Part shown: positions 40,696-48,750 of the stretch, in pieces
Numbering within the stretch: the first letter of the stretch is position 1
Layout of the letters: each line of letters starts with the position of its first letter
NCBI GenBank assembly: GCA_944325765.1
Contig: CALVBH010000071.1
Span: forward strand, 1-58,276
Source of the DNA: an uncultured Bacteroidales bacterium
Lineage (GTDB): Bacteria > Bacteroidota > Bacteroidia > Bacteroidales > UBA932
Direction of reading: 5' to 3'
DNA length: 58,276 bases
Position numbers and translations under genes: made by a program
The notes under the pieces: model-generated
The model's input: only the letters and a program-made list of their open reading frames with translations
Database searches by the model: none
Told to the model about the DNA's origin: nothing

Positions 40696-43644
40696 TCAAC
40701 GGTGAGGCGGACCCATCGGACCGTGCCCGCCAGGCCCCCTGCCGCCCTGAGGACCGCTGAAATTCCCGAAACGGTAAGTCAGGGACAGCATGATGTACCG
40801 ACCCAGAGTGTTGTTCAGGGTTTCGACGTGCATGTTTGATTCATCCGTAACGGACAGATTCTTCGACTGGCTCAGAATGTCGTATGCCTTGACAGCGAGG
40901 GTGAACTTGTCCTTGAACAGGAGTTTGTTGATCTCGGCATTGAGCACGAATTCATCCTCCTGAGGAGTGGAATAGCCGTTGTACCAGTTGTAGTCGCAGT
41001 CCGCTATGAGACTGAATCCCAAAGGCAGCGTCCAGTTCATGGAGGCATCTATCTGATTGTTCCACTGGGCGCTCTGCCTGTATTCGGAAATAGTGTACCA
41101 GGACTTGCTCACACGGGTTCTTCCTCCGAGATTGATTTCCACGACATCATCCCTGTATGTAAAGCGTAGACGCTGGGTGAAATTGAGTGTCCGGGTCCTG
41201 TTGGTGATGAACATCCTGTCCCTCATGTCGGTAAAGTCATCATGGAACAGATCGTAGTCGAAATCTTCCGGGTTTCCGTACTTGTCCATGTCGAGGCCTT
41301 CGGACGTCCGCTGTATGTAGGAGGTGGCCTCGTTGTATCTGGCGTAAGTCATCGATGAGACGGAAAATTTCGAATCGCGGCCTAACGGAGAACTGAGCAT
41401 CACGCGGCCGTCCGCCGAAAACGATGCAGGGCCGTTGACAGGTATCGAATATCTGACACCGGAACTGTTCCACTGGGCATTCACTATCGGGTTCTGGACC
41501 ATGCTCCCGCCGAAACGGCCGTGCACGGAAAGGAAAGTTTCCCTGTCGGTATACCCGAACATTGCCCTTATGTCATGATTGAAATACGGGATAAGGTACG
41601 GGTTTCCGAGAGAAACGTTGACCGGATTCGAGTTGTCGAGCACCGGCATGAGCTGGGACGTCGACGGCTGGGACGAGCGCCCGAAATAGAAGAGCCTTAC
41701 ACTGGTATTGTCGTTCGGATCATAACTGAACATTGCCTGGGGGGACCAGTTGATGACATTGCTCCTGTATGACTCGCCGTTGGTCATATTGTCGGTGTCG
41801 GTAGGTCTTATGGCCGCTCCGAGCTGGGCCCTGAGCTTGTCTTTCTGGTACATGAAATTCAGTCCGGCGCTCTGGTTCACATACCTGTTGGTAATGTCGT
41901 TCGAATAATCGTCGTCGAAGGTCTCCCCTGCCGGATCGTATGTCATATTCCCGTTTTCGAAATCCACGAGATCGGACGGGATGCCGCCGCTGTTGTACGT
42001 GGACTTGAATGTCTTGCTCCTGTTCCAGCCGTAAGAATAGTTGGCTTCCATATAGAAGTCGTGGCCGAGAGGTTCGGTATATACGACGCGTCCTGACAGG
42101 GACGAACTCCTGGAATTCTGGTCATACCTCTGATTGACTATTTCGTCTGCGGGCTCCGCTCCCCCAAGATTCCTGGTCAGGGACTGGTTGAAACCCCACA
42201 TGTCGTTGTTGCTGAAACTGTAGTTGAACATCACCGAAACCGTCCGGCCCGGCTTTCCGAGTCTTTGCCTGAACAGGAGGAAACCGCGGGCCCGCCAGTT
42301 GTCGTTCGAACCTGTATTCCGGTTGAATCCCTCATTTAGCGGAGAACCGTCCAGACTCTTGTCGAAAAAATAGTCTTCACTGTAACTGCCGGTGCCGAAA
42401 TCGAACTGCGGTTCGAACAGGATGGACGTATTTTCGCTGAACTTGTGCTCAAGTCTCACGCCGAGACGGTGCCCGTCGCTGCGGGTGATATTCTTTCCGT
42501 CCTCGTTATAGATTTCCACGCTTCCGTCGTCATTGTATGTGGTCTCGGAACTCTTTTCCATAATATAACGGTCCGTACCGCCGTACATATAGTTGCCGTT
42601 AAGTTCCATGTCACCGTCGAGGAGGGTAAAGGCTCCGTTGGCGCCCGCCATCCAGGATGTCGTGATGCCGTTGCTGCCCCAGCCGCCCATCCGGCGGCCC
42701 ATACCCCGCGAACCTCGCATATTCTGCATCATACTTCCGGCTATGTCGTTGAAGCCACGGTTGTTCGTGTTGTTCCCGTTCAGGATGATGCTTATCTGGC
42801 TGTTTTCGGAAAAACGTCCCGCCATACCGGCAGCCTGGTACCTCCAGTCGTTCACGGCACTTTCTCCGGACGGCAGGTCGTGGCCGCCTCCGGCCATTAC
42901 GTTCCCGAACCATCCGTTCATCATACCCGGCTTCACGGAAAGGTCTATCACGGTCTCCTCGTCGCCGTCATCGATTCCAGTAAATTCGGCTTGCTCGGAC
43001 TTCTTTTCCACCACGCGGACCTTTTCTATGATTTTGGCAGGGATATTCTTGGTAGCGAGCTGCGGGTCATCCAGAAAGAATTCCTTCCCGTCTATCATTA
43101 CCTTCGTGATGGTCTCTCCGTTGGCCGTAATCGAACCGTCGGAACCCACCTCCACTCCGGGAAGTTTTTTCAGGAGCTCCTCCAGCATGTCATTGTCGGA
43201 AGTCTTGAAAGAGGACGCACTGTATTCCACGGTGTCCTTCTTGACGATAATCGGATTTCCTATGGCCGTAATGCTCGCAGCATCGAGAACTTCCATATCG
43301 GGAGTCATCTCTATTTTTCCCAGATCGACGGATTTGGATACGGTCAGTTCCCGTTCGTAGCTCTTGTATCCCATCATTTCCGCCTTGAGGATATATGTTC
43401 CGGCAGGAACGCGCGTCAGCGTCGCCAGCCCTTCGGCCGTACTCAGCATATATTTTGCCGGGACAGTCTTGTCCTTCAACGTCAGTGACACGGTGGCGAA
43501 ACCGACCGGCTGAGAGTCGGTCTTGTCCACGAGAGTCATCTTCACGAAAAAATTCTGCTGCGCCATCAAAGGGAAAACTGCTGACGCCATAAAGACAAGC
43601 ATCGACAACCGCAATACGAATTGCAGGGAGTGTGATTTAAACAT
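40696..43644 (-). CDS. Outer-membrane beta-barrel receptor (TonB-dependent-receptor-like, OMP_b-brl_3 type)
   Basis: With the ATG at 43644 (MFKSHS) the protein has 982 residues: signal peptide (FPLMAQQN), a CarboxypepD-reg-like domain (about 25-105), a plug-like region with KKDTVEYSASSFKTSDNDMLEELLKKLPGVEV and TIDGKEFF-type motifs, then a barrel ending in MLSLTYRFGNF. The segment MQNMRGSRGMGRRMGGWG and the C-terminus PQGGRGPGGHGPMGPPHR are Gly/Met/Arg- and Gly/Pro-rich low-complexity stretches. A longer start at 43833 overlaps ruvC and lacks a signal peptide, so I reject it. It stands alone, not beside a SusD gene. Ligand unknown. Confidence 0.88.
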   Translation of the reverse strand: MFKSHSLQFVLRLSMLVFMASAVFPLMAQQNFFVKMTLVDKTDSQPVGFATVSLTLKDKTVPAKYMLSTAEGLATLTRVPAGTYILKAEMMGYKSYERELTVSKSVDLGKIEMTPDMEVLDAASITAIGNPIIVKKDTVEYSASSFKTSDNDMLEELLKKLPGVEVGSDGSITANGETITKVMIDGKEFFLDDPQLATKNIPAKIIEKVRVVEKKSEQAEFTGIDDGDEETVIDLSVKPGMMNGWFGNVMAGGGHDLPSGESAVNDWRYQAAGMAGRFSENSQISIILNGNNTNNRGFNDIAGSMMQNMRGSRGMGRRMGGWGSNGITTSWMAGANGAFTLLDGDMELNGNYMYGGTDRYIMEKSSETTYNDDGSVEIYNEDGKNITRSDGHRLGVRLEHKFSENTSILFEPQFDFGTGSYSEDYFFDKSLDGSPLNEGFNRNTGSNDNWRARGFLLFRQRLGKPGRTVSVMFNYSFSNNDMWGFNQSLTRNLGGAEPADEIVNQRYDQNSRSSSLSGRVVYTEPLGHDFYMEANYSYGWNRSKTFKSTYNSGGIPSDLVDFENGNMTYDPAGETFDDDYSNDITNRYVNQSAGLNFMYQKDKLRAQLGAAIRPTDTDNMTNGESYRSNVINWSPQAMFSYDPNDNTSVRLFYFGRSSQPSTSQLMPVLDNSNPVNVSLGNPYLIPYFNHDIRAMFGYTDRETFLSVHGRFGGSMVQNPIVNAQWNSSGVRYSIPVNGPASFSADGRVMLSSPLGRDSKFSVSSMTYARYNEATSYIQRTSEGLDMDKYGNPEDFDYDLFHDDFTDMRDRMFITNRTRTLNFTQRLRFTYRDDVVEINLGGRTRVSKSWYTISEYRQSAQWNNQIDASMNWTLPLGFSLIADCDYNWYNGYSTPQEDEFVLNAEINKLLFKDKFTLAVKAYDILSQSKNLSVTDESNMHVETLNNTLGRYIMLSLTYRFGNFSGPQGGRGPGGHGPMGPPHR

Positions 43645-43736
43645 ACGCAAAAACTGAACAAAGAAAACACCGTGACACACAAGCCCGGCAATCCTGTAAA
43701 AAACGCGCCCGTATATGCAAAATTTATGCCTGTTAT

Positions 43737-44291
43737 CTATTTGATTCTGTCCGGATTGGCGGCGACAAACTGTTTCCAGTCGCCGCCCGGGCGGACTGAA
43801 AGGAGGGGACTGGTCAGATGGAAATAATGGCACAGGGCCAACGCCAAAGCGTCCGTAGCATCGAGATGTTCTGGCTTAAGCCCTATATTCAGGATTTTCT
43901 GAATCATAGTGCTGACCTGCTCCTTGGAAGCCGCACCGATACCGGTAATGGCTATCTTGGCTTTTCGCGGGGCATATTCCGCCACTGGAATACCGCGCCT
44001 CAGGGCCGCAGTAATCGCCGCTCCCTGAGCGCGTCCTAGTTTGAGCATCACCTGGGGATTCTTTCCGTAGAACGGGGACTCGACGGACAGTTCGTCGGGA
44101 GAGTATGCATCCAGAAGCTCTTCCATCTTCTCGCTGACCTTTTTGAGTTTCTCGAAATGCCCTTTTTCCTTCCGCATATCGATTACGCCCATATCCACGA
44201 ACGACACGGACTTTCCCTGCACGCAGATGACCCCGAAACCCAAAAGATTGGTTCCGGGGTCAATCCCCATTATTATCTTCCTGTCATTCAC
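43737..44291 (-). CDS. ruvC: Holliday junction resolvase RuvC
   Basis: Cleaves Holliday junctions in recombination. In 184 residues: the first catalytic Asp in MGIDPGTN, Glu in LSVESPFYGKN, and the C-terminal acidic pair in HLDATDALALALCH. Length normal. Starts 8 nt after serS ends and ends 93 nt before the receptor gene. No ruvA or ruvB nearby. Confidence 0.95.
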   Translation of the reverse strand: MNDRKIIMGIDPGTNLLGFGVICVQGKSVSFVDMGVIDMRKEKGHFEKLKKVSEKMEELLDAYSPDELSVESPFYGKNPQVMLKLGRAQGAAITAALRRGIPVAEYAPRKAKIAITGIGAASKEQVSTMIQKILNIGLKPEHLDATDALALALCHYFHLTSPLLSVRPGGDWKQFVAANPDRIK

Positions 44292-44299
44292 TCCGGCCG

Positions 44300-45568
44300 T
44301 CAGATAATATCGAAACCGGTATAAGGCCTCAACGCCTCCGGAATAATGATTCTACCGTCCTTCTGGCAGTCTTCGAGCAGGGCGGCGACAACGCGCGGCA
44401 GTGCAAGCGAACTGCCGTTCAGCGTATGGGCGAGCTGGATTTTCCCTTCGGCATCCCTGTATCTGAGTTTCAGCCTGTTGGCCTGATAGGACTCGAAATT
44501 GGATACTGAACTGATTTCAAGCCAGCGGCCCTGTGCTGCGGAGTAGACTTCGAAATCGTATGTAATGGCTGAAGTGAAACTCATATCCCCGCCGCACAGA
44601 CGCAGGATCCTGTAAGGAAGGCCGAGCCTGTTCACGATTCCCTCCACGTGCGCTATCATCTCATCGAGAGCGGCATAGGAATTCTCCGGTTTTTCGATTC
44701 TGACGATTTCGACCTTGTCGAACTGATGGAGTCTGTTCAGGCCTCTTACGTCCTTTCCGTAGGAACCTGCCTCACGTCTGAAACAAGGAGTATATGCCGT
44801 CATCTTTACAGGAAAATCATCGTTCCCGAGTATCACGTCACGGTAAATATTCGTAACGGGGACTTCGGCCGTAGGAACGAGGTAATAGTTGTCCAGATTC
44901 GCATGATACATCTGTCCCTCCTTGTCCGGAAGCTGCCCCGTTCCGAAACCGGAAGCCTCGTTCACCATTACCGGAGGCTCCACTTCGAGATAGCCTGCGG
45001 CAGTGTTTATGTCGAGGAACATGTTTATAAGGGCCCTCTGCAGCCGCGCTCCTTTTCCCTTGTACACCGGGAAACCCGCTCCGGTCAGCTTCACTCCCAG
45101 GTCGAAATCTATGATATCGAGTTTGCGAGCGAGGTCCCAGTGAGGGAGGGCGTCGGGTCCGAGTTCCGGGATTTCGTTTCCTGTCTTCACCACGACATTG
45201 TCTTCAGCACCCTTGCCTTCCGGAACCATATCGCACGGGATATTCGGCAGAAGGACCAGAAGAGATTCGAGTTCGGCATTGTTCTCGACCGATTTTGCTT
45301 CTATTTCCCTGGATTTTTCCTTCAGGGACGCCACTTCCGCCTTGATGATTTCCGCCTCGGCCTTCTTTCCCTCCTTCATCAGGGCTCCGATCTGCGAGGC
45401 TTTCTGCTTCTGCGCTGCCAGACAACTGTCGAGTTCGGTCTGCATCGTTCTTCTGTTCCTGTCCAGGTCCACTATTCTGTAGACCGTTTCACCTGCGTCA
45501 AAGTTCTTGACTGCAAGTTTCTTTATTACATACTCCGGATTCTCACGAAGCAATTTCAACGTCAACAT
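44300..45568 (-). CDS. serS: Serine-tRNA ligase
   Basis: Class II aminoacyl-tRNA synthetase, 422 residues. The N-terminal coiled coil (about 25-110) binds the tRNA long arm. Class II motif 2 is YTPCFRREAGSYGKDVRGLNRLHQFDKVEIV, motif 3 is NGSSLALPRVVAALLED. Normal length. It follows the rpmA terminator and precedes ruvC. Confidence 0.96.
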   Translation of the reverse strand: MLTLKLLRENPEYVIKKLAVKNFDAGETVYRIVDLDRNRRTMQTELDSCLAAQKQKASQIGALMKEGKKAEAEIIKAEVASLKEKSREIEAKSVENNAELESLLVLLPNIPCDMVPEGKGAEDNVVVKTGNEIPELGPDALPHWDLARKLDIIDFDLGVKLTGAGFPVYKGKGARLQRALINMFLDINTAAGYLEVEPPVMVNEASGFGTGQLPDKEGQMYHANLDNYYLVPTAEVPVTNIYRDVILGNDDFPVKMTAYTPCFRREAGSYGKDVRGLNRLHQFDKVEIVRIEKPENSYAALDEMIAHVEGIVNRLGLPYRILRLCGGDMSFTSAITYDFEVYSAAQGRWLEISSVSNFESYQANRLKLRYRDAEGKIQLAHTLNGSSLALPRVVAALLEDCQKDGRIIIPEALRPYTGFDII

Positions 45569-45603
45569 ATCCTGAAAATTTTAGTTTGTATTCCGAAACG
45601 ACG

Positions 45604-45642
45604 AAAAAAGAGGACTGGACTCCACCCGGAGCACAATCCTCT
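45604..45642 (-). terminator. Intrinsic terminator after rpmA
   Basis: On the minus strand the stem AGAGGATTG/CAGTCCTCT (one G-U pair) with an inner CTCC-GGGT-GGAG hairpin runs into six T. It ends the rplU-rpmA transcript before serS. Confidence 0.85.
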
Positions 45643-45666
45643 CTGTCTTCCATAAACTCCGAGCCC

Positions 45667-45927
45667 CTAATTTTCGAAAGGGAGAACCGAGACGTATGAT
45701 TTGGCATCCGCTTTCTTGCAGAAAGACACTTTCCCGTCGATGAGGGCGTACAGAGTGTGATCCCTGCCCATGCCTACATTCTGACCAGGATTGTGTACGG
45801 TGCCGCGCTGGCGGACAATGATATTTCCGGCCTTTACGACTTCGCCTCCGAACTTCTTCAGGCCCAGTCTTTTGCTGTGTGATTCACGACCGTTCTTGGA
45901 ACTACCTACACCTTTTTTATGTGCCAT
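45667..45927 (-). CDS. rpmA: 50S ribosomal protein bL27
   Basis: An 86-residue ribosomal protein near the peptidyl-transferase centre. It starts [29 protein letters not shown], the usual form without an N-terminal extension to cleave. Lies 22 nt after rplU, with a terminator downstream. Confidence 0.98.
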   Translation of the reverse strand: MAHKKGVGSSKNGRESHSKRLGLKKFGGEVVKAGNIIVRQRGTVHNPGQNVGMGRDHTLYALIDGKVSFCKKADAKSYVSVLPFEN

Positions 45928-45949
45928 AATAAAATCCTCCAGTGTCTGA

Positions 45950-46261
45950 TTAAGCGATTTCGTTGATTTGAATTTTTGAAAGATTCTGACGATGACCGGT
46001 CAGTTTCTGGTAGCCTTTGCGGCGTTTCTTCTTGAACACGAGGATTTTCTTTCCTCTGCAGGTGTCATCGATGACGGTAGCCTTGACTACGGCGCCGTCT
46101 ACATACGGTGCCCCTACCTTTACCTGCCCGTCAGTATCGACCAGAAGGACCTTGTCGAACTCTACCGACGAACCTTTCTCCGCAGCGAGGCGGTTTACAA
46201 AAATCTCCATACCGGCTTCCACCTTAAACTGCTGACCGGCAATGTCTACAATAGCGTACAT
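45950..46261 (-). CDS. rplU: 50S ribosomal protein bL21
   Basis: A 103-residue 23S rRNA-binding protein. It starts [15 protein letters not shown] and ends with the basic [15 protein letters not shown] segment typical of bL21. First gene of the rplU-rpmA operon; a leader of about 80 nt separates it from a full promoter at 46351-46380. Confidence 0.98.
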   Translation of the reverse strand: MYAIVDIAGQQFKVEAGMEIFVNRLAAEKGSSVEFDKVLLVDTDGQVKVGAPYVDGAVVKATVIDDTCRGKKILVFKKKRRKGYQKLTGHRQNLSKIQINEIA

Positions 46262-46345
46262 AATAAAAACTTAAAAGTTCCGACTGCAAGCGGCTGTCTC
46301 TAAACAACTCTTTGTCAATGGCTTAACAGTCCCGTATCAATTTTG
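46262..46345 (-). promoter_or_regulatory. rplU 5' leader of about 80 nt
   Basis: From the predicted start point to the rplU ATG, the leader contains a possible small stem (CCG-N8-CGG around 46280-46296) and no upstream reading frame that I would support. Autoregulatory leaders are common for ribosomal genes, but no known class is recognised here. Confidence 0.35.
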
Positions 46346-46350
46346 GTCTG

Positions 46351-46380
46351 CAAAAATAACACTTTTTGCCGAGATGACAA
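46351..46380 (-). promoter_or_regulatory. Promoter of rplU-rpmA
   Basis: On the minus strand TTG (46378-46380), 19 nt, then TATTTTTG (46351-46358): a full Bacteroidota promoter. It overlaps the divergent promoter of the ATPase gene. Confidence 0.75.
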
Positions 46381-46398
46381 AAAAAAATGGTATTTTTG
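46366..46398 (+). promoter_or_regulatory. Promoter of the ATPase-sirtuin operon
   Basis: TTG (46366-46368), 22 nt, then TATTTTTG (46391-46398), the latter a perfect TAnnTTTG. It interleaves with the rplU promoter, so the two may compete. Confidence 0.55.
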
Positions 46399-46443
46399 TC
46401 CGGATGAACGAGCTGCTACAGCCAGCCGGGAAAGTTAACTGCG

Positions 46444-47598
46444 ATGATGGACACGCCTTTTATTTACGACCGATTCGTGACCGGGAAAAATTTCGTGGGC
46501 AGAAGAACCGAGTGCTCTGCCCTGAAGAACCTTTTGGGAAACAGGGAGAATGTATGCATATATGAACCGCCCAAAACCGGGAAAAAGTCAGTCGTCCAGC
46601 AGGTCCTTTTCAGCATGCGCATATCCGGAGCCCGGTTTACGGTAGCCCAGGCGGATCTGTTCAATGTCCGCACGGTCGGGCAGTTCCTGCAGAAATTCGG
46701 GTCGGCAGTCATCCGGGCCACGGCATCCACTCCGGACGAATACTCCGGCATCATCGGGGAAATGCTCGAAGGAACGCATTTCGTTTTCGATCAGGAAAAG
46801 TTTTCACTGAAAGACGTGGTCATTTCCATAGACGGGGAACCGGATATGAACGACATCCGGAAACTGACGGAACTTCCGCGCCGCATAGCCGAATCGCGGG
46901 ATATCGTTTTCTTCATCATATTCGACGAATTCAGTTCCCTGCTGAATCTCGGCGAAACGGAATATGAAGGCATTTTCCGGGCACTGTACGAGACCGTAAG
47001 GAGTACGGCAAAGACAGAATCGTGGCAGGTTTCCCATATCTTCATGGGGTCCAAGGTGAATGCCATGAAACACATTTTCGAAAAAAGAAGATATTTTTAC
47101 AGGGAAGTCGAACACCTGCCGCTTCACAAAATCGACGCAAGGGAACTCACCGACCATATTGTCAGAGGTTTCCTGACCTGGGGAAAAGTCATAGAGCAGG
47201 ATCTCGCCGCAGGAGCCGTAAACCTTTTCGACAGCAATATCTGGTATCTGAATCATTTCTTCTCCATCTGCGACTCGCTGTCGAAAGGATATATGAATGA
47301 AGGCATCCTGATGGATGCCCTGGAAATCCTCATCTCCATCCACAGGCACAGATTCATGTCCATGACCGATGACCTTTCCGTACATCAGCTGAGCCTTCTG
47401 AAAGCCGTTCTCGACGGAGAGGCCAGATTCAGCTCGGCAGACGTCATCGAAAAATACAGGCTGAATTCGTCAGCCAACGTCAGAAGGGTGAAAGACGCAT
47501 TGACAAAGAAGGAAATCATCACTTTCGACGAAAAGGAGGAGCCGGTAATCCTGGATCCTCTCTACAAATACTGGCTGGAAAAATATTATCTGATATGA
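46444..47598 (+). CDS. ATPase of the archaeal-type/STAND-like P-loop family
   Basis: A 384-residue cytosolic ATPase. The P-loop is EPPKTGKKS after FVGRRTECSALKNLL, the Walker B is FFIIFDEFSSL, and a C-terminal winged-helix-like part (about 320-384; LLKAVLDGEARFSSADVIEKYRLNSSANVRRVKDALTKKEII) ends in DPLYKYWLEKYYLI. The layout matches PF01637-type ATPases with a DNA- or protein-binding end. The P-loop has Glu in place of the first Gly, seen in related Bacteroidota proteins. Function unknown. It overlaps the sirtuin gene by 4 nt, so the pair is translated together and may act together. Confidence 0.8.
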   Translation: MMDTPFIYDRFVTGKNFVGRRTECSALKNLLGNRENVCIYEPPKTGKKSVVQQVLFSMRISGARFTVAQADLFNVRTVGQFLQKFGSAVIRATASTPDEYSGIIGEMLEGTHFVFDQEKFSLKDVVISIDGEPDMNDIRKLTELPRRIAESRDIVFFIIFDEFSSLLNLGETEYEGIFRALYETVRSTAKTESWQVSHIFMGSKVNAMKHIFEKRRYFYREVEHLPLHKIDARELTDHIVRGFLTWGKVIEQDLAAGAVNLFDSNIWYLNHFFSICDSLSKGYMNEGILMDALEILISIHRHRFMSMTDDLSVHQLSLLKAVLDGEARFSSADVIEKYRLNSSANVRRVKDALTKKEIITFDEKEEPVILDPLYKYWLEKYYLI

Positions 47599-48308
47599 AA
47601 AAGAAAAGACTGGCCGTGCTTACGGGGGCCGGGGTGAGCGCCGAGAGCGGCATCAGTACATTCAGGGACAGCAACGGGCTCTGGGAAAACTTCAGGGTGG
47701 AAGACGTGGCATCCATCGAAGGCTGGTACAGGAATCCGGCACTGGTCCTGGACTTTTACAACACGAGGAGAAAGGAACTGGCAAAGGCGGAACCGAATGC
47801 CGCACATAAGGCGATAGCCGGACTTGAAGACGAATATGACGTAACCGTCATCACACAGAATGTCGACAACCTGCACGAACGTGCCGGAAGCACCGGAATC
47901 ATCCACCTGCACGGAGAACTGACCAAAGTGCGTCCCGAGGACAGGTGCTGCGAGTCGGACGGTTTTTCTGAAGAATCCGTCTTCGATATCGGCTACGGAG
48001 AGATACATATCGGCGATCTGGCGCCGGACGGGGCACAGCTCAGGCCCCATATTGTCTGGTTCGGAGAAGCGGTGCCGAAAATCGGGGCTGCCGTCGATGC
48101 CGTGGAGCGGGCCGATATCCTCCTGATAGCAGGGACCTCCCTTCAGGTCTACCCGGCCGCGGGGCTTTACCGCTATGCCGGCCACGATACTCCCATATAT
48201 ATTATTGACCCGAAAGATGTACCCGTACACGACTCCCGAATCACCCATATCAGGGAAGTCGCCACGAAAGGCATGGAGATTTTCAAAAATATTTTGAAAT
48301 CCGAATAA
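47595..48308 (+). CDS. NAD-dependent protein deacylase (sirtuin, CobB-like)
   Basis: Removes acyl groups from lysines with NAD. In 237 residues: GAGVSAESGISTFRD, ITQNVDNLHERAG, catalytic His in IIHLHGEL, and RPHIVWFGEAVP and AGTSLQVYPAAG motifs. The zinc ribbon's four Cys are missing: the insert between HLHGEL and RPHIVWF has only an adjacent CC pair. This is common for Bacteroidota sirtuins, so activity is still likely. Its ATG overlaps the ATPase stop by 4 nt. Confidence 0.92.
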   Translation: MKKKRLAVLTGAGVSAESGISTFRDSNGLWENFRVEDVASIEGWYRNPALVLDFYNTRRKELAKAEPNAAHKAIAGLEDEYDVTVITQNVDNLHERAGSTGIIHLHGELTKVRPEDRCCESDGFSEESVFDIGYGEIHIGDLAPDGAQLRPHIVWFGEAVPKIGAAVDAVERADILLIAGTSLQVYPAAGLYRYAGHDTPIYIIDPKDVPVHDSRITHIREVATKGMEIFKNILKSE

Positions 48309-48322
48309 TCTGCGTAAATTTG
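48293..48322 (+). promoter_or_regulatory. Promoter of rpsU
   Basis: TTTG (48293-48296), 18 nt, TAAATTTG (48315-48322). The -7 is a perfect match; the spacing is slightly short. It begins inside the 3' end of the sirtuin gene. Confidence 0.55.
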
Positions 48323-48335
48323 CAGCCGCGAATAA

Positions 48336-48346
48336 AAGGAGGTGAT
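48336..48346 (+). promoter_or_regulatory. Exceptionally strong Shine-Dalgarno of rpsU
   Basis: AAGGAGGTGAT pairs perfectly with the 3' end of 16S rRNA and ends 6 nt before the ATG at 48353. Bacteroidota mRNAs rarely carry SD sequences because bS21 with bS18 and bS6 buries the anti-SD. In Flavobacterium johnsoniae the strong SD of rpsU is known to make bS21 synthesis self-regulating. Confidence 0.85.
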
Positions 48347-48352
48347 TTAAAG

Positions 48353-48547
48353 ATGATTATAGTTCCGGTAAAAGAAGGCGAGAACATAGAGAAGGCGCTG
48401 AAGAAATTCAAGAGGAAATTCGAAAAGACAGGAGCGATCCGCGAACTGCGCGCCAGAAAGGCTTTCGTAAAACCTTCCGTAAAAAGACGTGAGGAAATCA
48501 AAAAGGCCATCTACGTTCAGCATATGCAGCTTATGGACGAACAGTAA
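48353..48547 (+). CDS. rpsU: 30S ribosomal protein bS21
   Basis: A 64-residue basic ribosomal protein: MIIVPVKEGENIEKALKKFKRKFEKTGAIRELRARKAF is the bS21 signature. The start at 48353 follows the SD; an upstream ATG at 48320 lies before the SD and would add 11 unrelated residues. Followed by a strong terminator. Confidence 0.96.
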   Translation: MIIVPVKEGENIEKALKKFKRKFEKTGAIRELRARKAFVKPSVKRREEIKKAIYVQHMQLMDEQ

Positions 48548-48570
48548 GCCTGCATAATCCGATACGATAC

Positions 48571-48613
48571 AGAGGATAGGGCAAACACGGATGTTTGCGC
48601 TATCCTCTTTTTT
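48571..48613 (+). terminator. Intrinsic terminator after rpsU
   Basis: AGAGGATAG and CTATCCTCT pair, continue through GCAAACA/TGTTTGC with one G opposite G, and run into six T. Loop CGGA. Very strong. Confidence 0.9.
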
Positions 48614-48631
48614 AATACCTTGCGGCCCTGA

Positions 48632-48695
48632 GGTTGACTCAAAAAGAGGAACTTCAAGGCTTGCGAAGATGAGGAAAGTACCCTTTGGAGTCACC
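48632..48695. repeat. 64-bp stretch with imperfect terminal inverted repeats
   Basis: GGTTGACTCAAAAAG at the left end and CTTTGGAGTCACC at the right end are imperfect inverted repeats (GGT-GACTC-AAAG core). Between them lies a unique purine-rich segment. It sits between the rpsU terminator and the AsmA-like gene and could be a miniature element or remnant end of an insertion sequence. Confidence 0.35.
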
Positions 48696-48714
48696 AATCT
48701 TTTAAAAAATTCAG

Positions 48715-48722
48715 TATCTTTG
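48715..48722 (+). promoter_or_regulatory. -7 element TATCTTTG of the AsmA-like gene
   Basis: Perfect TAnnTTTG 29 nt before the ATG at 48751. No good -33 is visible; the TTTG at 48684-48687 is too distant. Confidence 0.5.
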
Positions 48723-48750
48723 AAAGATGTACGCATAAATTTTGTCTGAA

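Noticed and set aside
43645-43833. 63-residue N-terminal extension of the outer-membrane receptor
   Set aside because: It overlaps ruvC and moves the signal peptide to the interior.
45201-45425. Overlapping frames inside serS
   Set aside because: Both strands produce frames here because of the repetitive coiled-coil codons; only serS has conserved motifs.
46464-46754. Minus-strand frame opposite the ATPase
   Set aside because: Antisense to the P-loop region; no independent support.
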